Assembly (NCBI GenBank): GCA_001466705.2
Contig: LATX02000236.1
Span: 62,001 to 126,000, forward strand
Source: Moniliophthora roreri
Taxonomy: Eukaryota > Basidiomycota > Agaricomycetes > Agaricales > Marasmiaceae
Length of the DNA: 64,000 nt
Direction of reading: 5' to 3'
Shown here: positions 11,854 to 21,562 of the stretch, in pieces
Layout of the letters: the number at the start of each line of letters is the position of its first letter
How positions within the stretch are numbered: the stretch's first letter is position 1
Translations under genes and position numbers: made by a program
Notes under the pieces: model-generated
Database searches by the model: none
What the model saw: only the letters and a program-made list of their open reading frames with translations
What the model was told of the DNA's origin: nothing

Positions 11854-14306
11854 ATGTATCCTGGTAGCACAAACTCACGACCTATGTTCAATTTTCCTCC
11901 AATGGATCAAAACGTGCCACCATTATCGCGACCTCTTTCACTTCATTGCTGCTTCATGCCAGTGGTATCCAACCAGCTCTCCAGCATCAGAGCTCCTTTG
12001 TTGCCTCTCCTTTGGGTCCAAATGTCAGACCTTTGGATGGCTCTTTTGGCTTCAATACTAGTCAGGCTTCACGGCAAGTTCATCTTGCTCAGCCTGTACC
12101 TATCATATCTTATGGATCGCCAGGAGCTGCAGTTATGCCCTCTCCTGTGCAATCAGGTCAGATGCCTTCTTGTCTAACAGGGGACTTTGCCTGCTCGTCT
12201 CAGATGCCTGCATTACCGTCTGCATTATCTTGACCACCTACCCATGCTGCTCAGACTTCCCTGCTTTCACACATGTCAGTTTCTTTCCCAACACCCAGTG
12301 CACTGACCACCATTACTTCCCAGGGGCTCTCACGTCCACCAACATATGCAGCATCTACCTCCTTCCACAATGAGGTACCTATGCCCCCTGTGCTTTGCTT
12401 GCCAACTCCAGAACTACCATCACAGCCTCAGGCGTCCAGCCTTGAGCACCAGGCCTCTCTGAGGCATTCCTTGATGCCCTCGACGGAGGCCTCCTCCACA
12501 AACTGGCTCCAGTCAGCCATTGCACAGTCACAGGATTCATCCACATTTTCATTTGTCTGTAGGCTTTTGTCACCACCACCTTTTGCCGAGTCTCGTCCAG
12601 ATCCATATGTGGGACCATCATCACTCTCTGCAAGATCACCTTCCACCATGCATGGCCCTGAGTCAACCACAGCACATAGGCCAACAATGGGAAGGGCTGA
12701 AAAGGAGCTAAGGGATAAGGTCGACTGTAGGAAAAGGCTCCACGAGTGCATCGTAGACCATTTGGATGAGCAAGATGCCAAGTTAGATACTCTCGCTGCT
12801 AATGAAAATGTTAAGCGGCAGCATGTTGATCTGTTGACTGGAAGGATTGGTGCTTTGAAGGACTGCTGACGACCTAGTGGCTATAGAGCCTTCGTCAGCC
12901 AGAAAATGGCTATGCTCAATGAAGGTACACCTTTCTTCATGTGGATTTGGTCTGTCACTGACACCCATACAGAAAAAGGAGCTGGCAACCTTCTAAAGTA
13001 CCATGAAGTCCAGTGCCTCATCAAAGAGGACAAAGACTTAAAGAAGGAGTGGAAGGAGACCAAGAATAATCCGGAGGCAATAGCCAACCTTATTAGGTGG
13101 CATGAAGATCAACGAGATGGGGAGGTTCTCTCCTGCCGTGTATCTAGCAAGGCCACTGCCGCTGATTGTGTTCGCAGCCTAGGAAGGCAACAAGCTGAGG
13201 TGAGTAATGGCATGTATCTATTTTCGTCTGAAAGCTGATGTTGGATTTGCTTAGGCAGAGGCCATCAATTCCAGGACGGAGGTGGTGACGTTTGGAATCT
13301 ATGCCCACCTGAACTTTGAGTCATCTATCCAGTCCGGCTTCTGGCATACTGGTCCAATAGAGGGTTCCTTCGTGAAACATTCAACATTTCCATTTGGGAT
13401 TTGGTCACCTTGCTGGAAAGCTGTGCATGTAAGGTATTGATGGGTACGTGCTATTGTTACTATTCTGAAGGATTACTAATGTTCATACTGTCATTAGTTG
13501 GGGAGTGGGAACTGACTGGAGAGGAGTTGAAGACCCATATCAAGAAGATGATTGACTGAAGACTCTGTATGTGTCCCTTTGTGCTTGGTTGACCGTTCCA
13601 CTTGACAGTGACCATAGAACTCGCTACCAAGAAGAAAGGCCTTCCCATGAGCTACAAGCATTACCGATTGGAGATTGTCGAGCCTTACAAAGTCCAGATA
13701 GTAGGCTGGCCTGTCAACATCCCCTTCGTCTCGCCTTGCAATCAACACATGAAAGATCTGAAGCAGCTGTATAGCATGTGGGTGGCCAACGACATCAAAT
13801 GGGTGAAGATGAAGGCTAGCAAGCACAAAAAGTATGTGGAAGACCTGAACACGGATTGAAGAAACAGAAAGTACGAGGACCCTGCAAGACATGGATGCTC
13901 AGCAAAAAACTGCAAGACCAACGATATGGATGACAAGAAGGTGGAACAGCCATCGAAGAAGAAGGCACCAAGAAAGAAAAAGATGCAGCCGGGTGCTAGG
14001 CCATTGAGGGCTGGCCCATCAAAAGTGCGAAGGCAGTCACAGTTCAAAAGTCAAGAATTTATCAAATCAGATAACGACAACGACAGTGACATTGAATCCA
14101 ACAATAATAAGAGTAATGTTGATAGTAATGGTTCAGATAAGGGGTTTGGGGAGCAGAATAGACACTTTGTTATGGATTTGAGCACAGATGTAAACCTTGG
14201 ACTAAACAGTGATGACGACAGCAACAATGGCGGCGATGGCGACAGCAATGGTGGCAGTGACAGCGACAGCAATAGTGGCAGTGATGGTGAAGGTAATGAC
14301 ATGTAG
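11854..14306 (+). pseudogene. KDZ accessory gene 3: long Pro/Ser-rich protein with acidic Asn/Asp/Ser/Gly tail
   Basis: ATG at 11854 (MYPGSTNSRPMFNFPPMDQ). The N-terminal third is rich in Pro, Ser and Gln. The frame shifts near 11950 (or a short intron lies there). It then runs through TGA at 12231 and 12867 to a conserved-looking middle part (MWIWSVTDTHTEKGAGNLLK, then FGIYAHLNFESSIQSGFWHT). Introns lie near 13200-13254 and at about 13571-13606. TGA follows at 13557 and 13857. A basic patch (KKKAPRKKK) precedes a low-complexity acidic tail ending at 14306. A nuclear protein is plausible from this composition (inference). All four internal stops are TGA. I do not recognise a named domain. Confidence 0.55.
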
Positions 14307-14466
14307 ACTGCTCTTTTTGGTATGTTATCTCCATATGTAATTTTGGTATGTTGTCGTATTATCTTGCTATCTTGTCATGTAGTATGGCTATTCTGTAGTC
14401 TATATTTCTTGTACTGTGTGTATTTTACAATTTAATAATGTGTTTTCTTGAACAAACGTAAGGGTT

Positions 14467-14760
14467 AACATATGAGGGTGGGATAGGGGCAGGATGAGGG
14501 CGGGAACTGATGCCAAAATAACGGAACTATAAGTCCAAGGAGCACAGTGATGGAATACCATATCGGGAAACATTCCAAATAATGTCTATATCAGGATGCC
14601 CTGCCCTGACAGGATTATACTCTGGAACATACCCTACAAAATGCACAAGTCCATAGTAGTTAACGATAGGTGTCTTTCTAGTAGTTAACGCCATCTGTTA
14701 ACAGGTTTGGACAATCCCAAGTCCTCATTAACAGACGCCATCATTTGGTAATGATAGGTG
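14467..14760. repeat. Right terminal inverted repeat of the KDZ element
   Basis: Complementary to 2697-2980. Three GTTAAC boxes remain (14659, 14684, 14697); the fourth has become ATTAAC near 14728. Differences from the left arm are almost all at CpG positions, with this arm carrying most of the T or A states. Confidence 0.92.
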
Positions 14761-14768
14761 CAAGGCCT
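14761..14768. repeat. Right 8 bp target site duplication of the KDZ element
   Basis: CAAGGCCT, identical to 2689-2696. Confidence 0.92.
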
Positions 14769-15378
14769 GGTCTCCATTTCTGAAAGATCATTATGGGAAC
14801 GACACCATTGTATCATGAAACTGCATAAAAATGACAATTACCAGCTCCATATTACCTTCACCGTCTTAGTGGAAACAGTATCCCATCTCAACAGTCCAAA
14901 TTGAGTGCTTTCTGTCTGGGGTGAGATAATCCGCTGCGTCAGTATGTCTCTAGCTTTGGTGCATGGTCATCGTTTAACACACATTATTCAGATCATCCAG
15001 CCATATTCTGAAAATGTACCTTACCATTCTGTTTGGTTCCTCATTCGCTGATATCCTGATAGAGAAACAACAATACTCACACCAAGTCTTGATAGACCCA
15101 GGACAACCCCTTACCTGAAAGAGCTGCTATCCCATTACAGCATAATTCACAATAGCTGGAATTTGGATACCTTTCCAGGGTGAAGACTCACTTTCACTTC
15201 TCCCCACAAAAGCACAAGGCATTCCTCACTGTCTAGGATGGTGTTTCAGATGGGTAAACTTTATCGTCCTCACTTGGAAATACATATATCATCGGGTGAT
15301 CAAGCACTGCTCATCAAATCAGTTTATCATCACTCCCTCCATGGCCAATGCAATTTCTGCCCATTACAATGAAATCTC

Positions 15379-15960
15379 TCAAAACATTCTAACTCTGGTA
15401 TTGATGAATCTGCTCAATGAGAGGTAGAGTTTGAGATTCATATTCTGATGGACTTGACTATAACAGAGAACTGTAAGTAAGACCTGAGGTGTATCAAGTG
15501 TTGGAGTTACCTGGAGCCATTTCAGTACTGTATCTTGAAGGAGTCCAGATTCAATTCCAGTGATAAGTGGAGTGATAAGTAGAGGGACAAGTTCGAGGAG
15601 TTCCGGACAGGGATCGCAGAGCACCAAGACCTCTAAAAGAGTTGGAGTATGCCAACTGTTACACATCACAACTCCAGCCCATTTTACCATGGCAACCGAG
15701 AGCTGAATGTGGTATACATTCCTGAAAGTCGACTCCGAGCATGGTAGGAATAAAAGAGATGTAGCCTCTTCTGCCTGAGTGCAAGAGCAATCATTTCCAA
15801 TCGAGATCACTTTTCCACTGAGCTGGGGGAGAGCAGTCATTGTAGTATCAGTAATGAGGGAATGAGATAAACAATTAATAATGTTATTTAGGCTCTTGGA
15901 TACTGGCTGATCTGCTTGAAAAAGAAAGCCTCTTCTGCAATCCGAGAGACGTTGCATCAT
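15379..15960 (-). CDS. Hypothetical 193-residue frame downstream of the NLR (first copy)
   Basis: Same protein as 17194-17775; see that entry. It probably duplicates one real locus. Confidence 0.35.
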   Translation of the reverse strand: MMQRLSDCRRGFLFQADQPVSKSLNNIINCLSHSLITDTTMTALPQLSGKVISIGNDCSCTQAEEATSLLFLPCSESTFRNVYHIQLSVAMVKWAGVVMCNSWHTPTLLEVLVLCDPCPELLELVPLLITPLITGIESGLLQDTVLKWLQVTPTLDTPQVLLTVLCYSQVHQNMNLKLYLSLSRFINTRVRMF

Positions 15961-16627
15961 GTCGGCATATCGATTGGAAGGATTTGCCTGTTACAAGTGT
16001 AAGTGTGCCAAGATTGCTTTGCGGAACTTGAACAACACACCCGTAAGCGCTGCAATGTGACCCCAGCTTGGCAAAGGAAGGTCCTAGTCATGCGAGCCAT
16101 CCGCCATGGATTTTCATCACATAAACATGCCGTAATATATGATCCAAGCGATTTCATGGAATTGGAGTTTTGGCGAACGACGGCACGAAGGGCATCCAGC
16201 ACATCATCATTCAAGTTGCTCTTTGAGCAATGGTATCCCCACTTCCTCCATGCATGGTAAAACACATCAGGTCTATGTCGATGTCAAGTAAATGGATGGT
16301 ATTCATGCCATATAGAGTGAACACTTACTGTTCCTGGGTGAGTACTTCTCGGTTGCCGCCAAATACTTGGGGCCAGTGATCAATGACACGAAGATACCGG
16401 TATGCGAGAAAGCCATGGATATCCTCATCATTCCCCACAAAAAAGTAGCCGGACCGGCTCAAATCACGGAGAAAATCGCCGAAGGATGCGTGAAGTATAA
16501 GGATCTCGTCGTAGGGGCCTCCTATGCGGAGAATTGAGTGCATCCCACACAATATTGAGAGAACATCGCCTTCCTGGAGGAGTAGTAAATCTTCGATTGT
16601 CCGTGGGGTTCGTGAGGATGACATGTC
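15957..16627 (-). pseudogene. Truncated 3' end of the NACHT NLR gene (first copy)
   Basis: Corresponds to exon 3 and the last part of exon 2 of the NLR at 17772-19602. It is cut off at the N at 16628. Likely an assembly duplicate rather than a second gene. Confidence 0.7.
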
Positions 16628-16628
16628 N
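16628..16628. other. Single N: contig join
   Basis: Left and right flanks overlap by 1814 bp, so the true gap is probably negative. Confidence 0.85.
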
Positions 16629-17193
16629 CATGAAACTGCATAAAAATGACAATTACCAGCTCCATATTACCTTCACCGTCTTAGTGGAAACAGTATCCCA
16701 TCTCAACAGTCCAAATTGAGTGCTTTCTGTCTGGGGTGAGATAATCCGCTGCGTCAGTATGTCTCTAGCTTTGGTGCATGGTCATCGTTTAACACACATT
16801 ATTCAGATCATCCAGCCATATTCTGAAAATGTACCTTACCATTCTGTTTGGTTCCTCATTCGCTGATATCCTGATAGAGAAACAACAATACTCACACCAA
16901 GTCTTGATAGACCCAGGACAACCCCTTACCTGAAAGAGCTGCTATCCCATTACAGCATAATTCACAATAGCTGGAATTTGGATACCTTTCCAGGGTGAAG
17001 ACTCACTTTCACTTCTCCCCACAAAAGCACAAGGCATTCCTCACTGTCTAGGATGGTGTTTCAGATGGGTAAACTTTATCGTCCTCACTTGGAAATACAT
17101 ATATCATCGGGTGATCAAGCACTGCTCATCAAATCAGTTTATCATCACTCCCTCCATGGCCAATGCAATTTCTGCCCATTACAATGAAATCTC

Positions 17194-17775
17194 TCAAAAC
17201 ATTCTAACTCTGGTATTGATGAATCTGCTCAATGAGAGGTAGAGTTTGAGATTCATATTCTGATGGACTTGACTATAACAGAGAACTGTAAGTAAGACCT
17301 GAGGTGTATCAAGTGTTGGAGTTACCTGGAGCCATTTCAGTACTGTATCTTGAAGGAGTCCAGATTCAATTCCAGTGATAAGTGGAGTGATAAGTAGAGG
17401 GACAAGTTCGAGGAGTTCCGGACAGGGATCGCAGAGCACCAAGACCTCTAAAAGAGTTGGAGTATGCCAACTGTTACACATCACAACTCCAGCCCATTTT
17501 ACCATGGCAACCGAGAGCTGAATGTGGTATACATTCCTGAAAGTCGACTCCGAGCATGGTAGGAATAAAAGAGATGTAGCCTCTTCTGCCTGAGTGCAAG
17601 AGCAATCATTTCCAATCGAGATCACTTTTCCACTGAGCTGGGGGAGAGCAGTCATTGTAGTATCAGTAATGAGGGAATGAGATAAACAATTAATAATGTT
17701 ATTTAGGCTCTTGGATACTGGCTGATCTGCTTGAAAAAGAAAGCCTCTTCTGCAATCCGAGAGACGTTGCATCAT
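17194..17775 (-). CDS. Hypothetical 193-residue protein overlapping the NLR stop codon
   Basis: The ATG at 17775 overlaps the NLR stop in the sequence ATGA. The protein begins MMQRLSDCRRGFLFQADQ and has a Cys- and Leu-rich middle part (VMCNSWHTPTLLEVLVLCD). No named domain was recognised. The 4 bp overlap could be chance. The frame could instead be extra 3' coding sequence of the NLR reached by an unannotated splice, or 3' untranslated sequence that happens to be open. The 193-codon length without a stop favours some coding past. Confidence 0.4.
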   Translation of the reverse strand: MMQRLSDCRRGFLFQADQPVSKSLNNIINCLSHSLITDTTMTALPQLSGKVISIGNDCSCTQAEEATSLLFLPCSESTFRNVYHIQLSVAMVKWAGVVMCNSWHTPTLLEVLVLCDPCPELLELVPLLITPLITGIESGLLQDTVLKWLQVTPTLDTPQVLLTVLCYSQVHQNMNLKLYLSLSRFINTRVRMF

Positions 17776-19602
17776 GTCGGCATATCGATTGGAAGGATTT
17801 GCCTGTTACAAGTGTAAGTGTGCCAAGATTGCTTTGCGGAACTTGAACAACACACCCGTAAGCGCTGCAATGTGACCCCAGCTTGGCAAAGGAAGGTCCT
17901 AGTCATGCGAGCCATCCGCCATGGATTTTCATCACATAAACATGCCGTAATATATGATCCAAGCGATTTCATGGAATTGGAGTTTTGGCGAACGACGGCA
18001 CGAAGGGCATCCAGCACATCATCATTCAAGTTGCTCTTTGAGCAATGGTATCCCCACTTCCTCCATGCATGGTAAAACACATCAGGTCTATGTCGATGTC
18101 AAGTAAATGGATGGTATTCATGCCATATAGAGTGAACACTTACTGTTCCTGGGTGAGTACTTCTCGGTTGCCGCCAAATACTTGGGGCCAGTGATCAATG
18201 ACACGAAGATACCGGTATGCGAGAAAGCCATGGATATCCTCATCATTCCCCACAAAAAAGTAGCCGGACCGGCTCAAATCACGGAGAAAATCGCCGAAGG
18301 ATGCGTGAAGTATAAGGATCTCGTCGTAGGGGCCTCCTATGCGGAGAATTGAGTGCATCCCACACAATATTGAGAGAACATCGCCTTCCTGGAGGAGTAG
18401 TAAATCTTCGATTGTCCGTGGGGTTCGTGAGGATGACATGTCGAGTAACGCAGCTGACAAAAGAGCTCGCATAACATCCCGCACTTTCGAGTGCCGAGGA
18501 TTCGATGAAAGGATCTGATGGTAAAGCATATCCAGATCATGGAAAGGCGAGTTCGACTCCGGATCCAGGTCAATTTTAGGGTGAAGTATACACTCCAGCT
18601 GTTCGCATGGGTTGAAATACTCATTATCCACAAATTTGACCACGGTTTTGGCATAAATGAATTGCCCAGATGCCTTCTGTGCAAGTTCGTAGATAACGCC
18701 TGGAGCAGGCCACGGAAATGGAAACGGGATATGCTGATAATGGGGACTGGTGCGTATCCGCTCAAACTCGCTCCAGAGAAAGTTTCCGATATCCCGAAGC
18801 GAACTGAAGCTGTCATCAAGAGCGACACGACATAGATATGCACGAAATCTGTCGGTATTGAAAGCATCCCGAATGGCGGGTTCGGGCCTGCTGCATATAA
18901 GAATCCGAAAGGGCATAACCTCCAGCAGGGCCTTTGCAAAGATATAGAGGACACGCTGTTGCGTCTGACCCTTATCGCACTCGTCTAACCCATCGATTAT
19001 GAGAACACCTCGGTGTCTGCGTTCTCGAGAAAGAGATCTACAAGGCTCCAGGATCAGCTTTTCAAACTGATCTTCGAGAGAAGCCTGCAGAATACAGGGA
19101 TTTGCTCTGATCGCTTGTTCAATGTGCTCGCGCAGCTCCGGGATGGAGTGTGCAAGATCGTGTGCGAGTGAGAGGAAAATGTATCTGGGATTATTTCGCT
19201 TCGGGTCTCCCCGCCAGAAGAAGAAGCTGGCTGCGAGCATGTTCTGATCGTGAGCCGTCTCCGCTATGGTTTGTGCTATCGCAGATTTGCCTGCGCCTGC
19301 TGGACCATATAGCCACATGATGGAATGCGGGGAGTCGTCGTAAATCCAGTCGAGGAGCAAGTTCAAAACATCTTGACGAGTTTCTGGGTGACATTGAGGT
19401 GGAGGATAACGAGTTTCCGAGTTATATCCCGCACCCACGTCATGGATAAGCTGCCATAGAAGCTGAAGAGCTGAGCGCCAGGTTAGCCGGAGCCCCAGTC
19501 TATCAGAGATGACTTACGCTCGGCCGAGTAGTTTATCTGATCCCCCCAACCGTTGTTGAACTGGCCGCCGTTGACGTTTACTCCGCGAGCATTGGTGAAC
19601 AT
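17772..19602 (-). CDS. NACHT-domain NLR (STAND NTPase), 575 residues, three exons
   Basis: Exons are 19518-19602, 18144-19470 and 17772-18087. The GT..AG introns of 47 and 56 bases keep the frame exactly (1728 bases). Exon 1 encodes MFTNARGVNVNGGQFNNGWG, the short Asn/Gly-rich N-terminal motif common in agaricomycete NLRs. Then comes the AGYNSETRYPPPQCHPETR linker that precedes NACHT in this family. The Walker A motif is GPAGAGKSAIAQT and Walker B is VLIIDGLDEC; ICSRPEP is the usual sensor-1 region. After NACHT come the winged-helix-like part and a short C-terminal region (WRKWGYHCSKSNLNDDVL), with no WD40, TPR or ankyrin repeats. NLRs of this kind act as intracellular signalling NTPases in non-self recognition and cell death (family knowledge). 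An in-frame upstream ATG at 19677 is possible. Confidence 0.9.
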
Positions 19603-20048
19603 CGATGGATATAATAGGAGGCCACGCTTCATGCAATGAAGTTTGCTCTGTAGAGAATGAGGGTAGATGGAGGTCAAGGGTTAAGGGAGTTAAACATGTC
19701 GTAAACATGTTGCTACAAACTCGCATTCAGCTTGGTTGATGAGGTTTGACAGATTCCAAAATTCAACTTGCCAATATTGGAATGAGTACCAGCTTCTTGG
19801 TACTTGCGCTGGCTGTCAGGCTTAATGTTCCTCTATGAGTCTGAAAGCGATCACTGGTCGGGAGGTCAGTGTCCACGAAAAATCTTTCGAGCCAGGTCTA
19901 AGCGAATGTCCGAGGCACAAAGCCGGTGCTCAACGCTCAGAATACGACATAGTGTGATCTCGACACGAAGTCCAGTCTCCTGTATCTGCATAGTCAGAAT
20001 CCCCATATACAGAAAGGTGTTTGAGTTGACCTCGGGGCTTTAAGGGAA
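19603..20048. other. NLR upstream region, no gene seen
   Basis: About 450 bases holding the 5' flank of the NLR. The open frame 19804-20043 plus has no recognisable content. It probably contains the NLR promoter. Confidence 0.4.
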
Positions 20049-20587
20049 TCAAAGACTAGATCCGATCACATTTTCTACCAGTCGCCATCTAGTTGGACTT
20101 CCAAAATTTAGCCTCCAAATCAATGAAGATGGGCAGAAAGTAGAACGTATAAAGGAGTCGAGCGTATCGTGGTCAAAGTTAACAAAGACAGACGCGCTGG
20201 CAACGGTCTCCACCTGGCAAGCCGGCTTCACTCGCACAGGAGATAGTCTATCCGCGGCGTGCCCAGCGCTCACGCTCCAGGCATTGAAATGTCCGTCGAT
20301 TGCATCTCTGCGTGTACTGAAAAACCTCAAATAATAGATATCAATTATATGGGACAGGTGTATCTGAAACACTGTAAACACCACACCGTATCGTCGTGCG
20401 ACACAATGCCATCTGAACAGTCGGTATGACGAGCGGTAGAGTCTGACAACCCTTCAAGTCGATTCGGCATTTCCGAGCCTTGTCGTGATTGAATTGACCT
20501 ATGAAAGCATGAGTTGGAGATACGGTACAATCGACAAGAAGACCGGAATGACGAGAGCTGGCCCAAGAGTTGACGTCTAAGCAGCAA
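20049..20587 (-). CDS. Hypothetical two-exon protein with a basic N-terminus
   Basis: ATG at 20587. The N-terminus (MLLRRQLLGQLSSFRSSCRL) is Arg/Leu/Ser-rich without acidic residues, like a mitochondrial presequence (inference). An intron of about 57 bases, starting GTGTTTCAG near 20381 and ending TTTTTCAG, joins CATACACGC in frame. This gives a second exon with ASVFVNFDHDTLDSFI and a stop at 20049, about 160 residues in total. I recognise no family. It sits between the NLR and the family B repeats and could be a decayed repeat fragment. Confidence 0.35.
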
Positions 20588-21562
20588 TCGGCATCTACGC
20601 CACTGGAATCCCTGTCGGTCTTGAGGACATCTTACCTCTGATCCACCTCATATTCATGCACGAGCCCGTAAGCAAATGCTACTCAACGCTACTGCATCGT
20701 CAAGCAACGAGGTGCTTACCTTCCAGGTATTGCAGGCAGTTTCGATAAACTCGTGTGGCTCATACAGCTACCCTGCCTCAAAAGGGTCATACAAGACTTG
20801 CACGATCTAGTGTTCAAGAGCCTGCTCCGCAAGTGCTCGTGCCTGCTACGTTATAGGAATGAGTCAGATATCGAACACGACCGAGAAGACGTAGGAAGAC
20901 GAACAAATGGGTGGCGAAGGTTCCTGCAGTAAGCTTCCCGACAGCACATCCACGACTTTTTGCTACCGCCATCCAACTCGAAGACCAGCGATATCATCTC
21001 CAAAGTCCTCAGTGATGAACTTCTATATCGAAAAATTGCTCGCAGATCGACCTGAACGTCTGAAGGCGGTATAAGTGTAGCTCAAGGGTCTCATAAAGTC
21101 CGAGATCATGTACGTAACGGGGAGACACTGAGTAGGTTATGCGAAGACAACGCGTGAGGTAGCAGTTTTCCAAGAGAAGAGGCTGGCCTGGAACTACCGA
21201 GTTTGTGTTGTGTATTACCGGGCGATCCGTGAACGTGGAATTGGACGGAATGATAGGGTATATTTTCTTTATTCAAGCATAGGGTGCCTCTTCGATGGCT
21301 GGCGTGACGGGTTGACCTGTCAAGATATGAGCTGCGGGAAAACGCATTCGGAAAGAAAATTACTTACCGCTCTCCATCGAAATTCCAACTATGAATTCAA
21401 GTTCAGTCCGTCTGGCGGCACCTCCGTTTTACGAGTGAACATGCTGAAGAAGGACTAGCTCCATTGTCCTGAAGACGACCCTCAAAGAGACGCCAGTTAG
21501 TACGGCTGTATCGTCAAGATACGAGGAGCGTACTGTTTTAGCATACCAGCGGTTTCGATGAT
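20588..21562. repeat. Diverged repeat, partner of 24140-24660
   Basis: About 20740-20830 and 20895-21130 align with 24215-24310 and 24372-24610 (for example GGTGGCGAAGGTTCC, and ACTTCTATATCGAAAA in both). Differences are scattered, so this is an old duplication rather than an assembly overlap. There is no intact gene. Confidence 0.55.

Larger units (their letters stand above)
2697..14760. mobile_element. KDZ (Kyakuja-Dileera-Zisupton) DNA transposon, 12.06 kb, complete ends, decayed genes
   Basis: The element starts CACCTATCATTACC at 2697 and ends with its complement GGTAATGATAGGTG at 14760. It is flanked by a perfect 8 bp target duplication, CAAGGCCT, at 2689-2696 and 14761-14768. An 8 bp duplication is typical of Zisupton/KDZ elements. 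The terminal inverted repeats are about 284 bp (2697-2980) and 294 bp (14467-14760). Inside, in order: transposase (minus), Lys/Arg-rich protein (plus), protein with RNase H1 N-terminal-like domains (minus) and a long Pro/Ser-rich to acidic protein (plus). All four frames are broken, so the copy is probably not autonomous now. The exact ends and the transposase family are well supported; the roles of the accessory genes are unknown. Confidence 0.93.
14814..16627. repeat. First copy of a 1814 bp tandem duplication ending at an N (probable contig overlap)
   Basis: Identical, as far as I compared, to 16629-18442 at a constant offset of 1815. It ends inside the NLR gene at the N (16628), while the second copy continues uninterrupted into the rest of that gene. 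This is what two overlapping contig ends joined by a one-base gap look like. It holds the NLR 3' part (15957-16627) and the downstream frame 15379-15960. The 45 bases between the transposon duplication and 14814 are unique flank. No gene is seen in 14814-15378. Confidence 0.85.

Noticed and set aside
14051..14302. Ser/Leu-rich minus-strand frame
   Set aside because: It is the complement of the Asp/Ser/Gly/Asn low-complexity tail of the plus-strand gene.
14814..18442. Real tandem duplication of the NLR 3' end
   Set aside because: The copies look identical, the join is a single N and only one copy continues; contig overlap explains it more simply.
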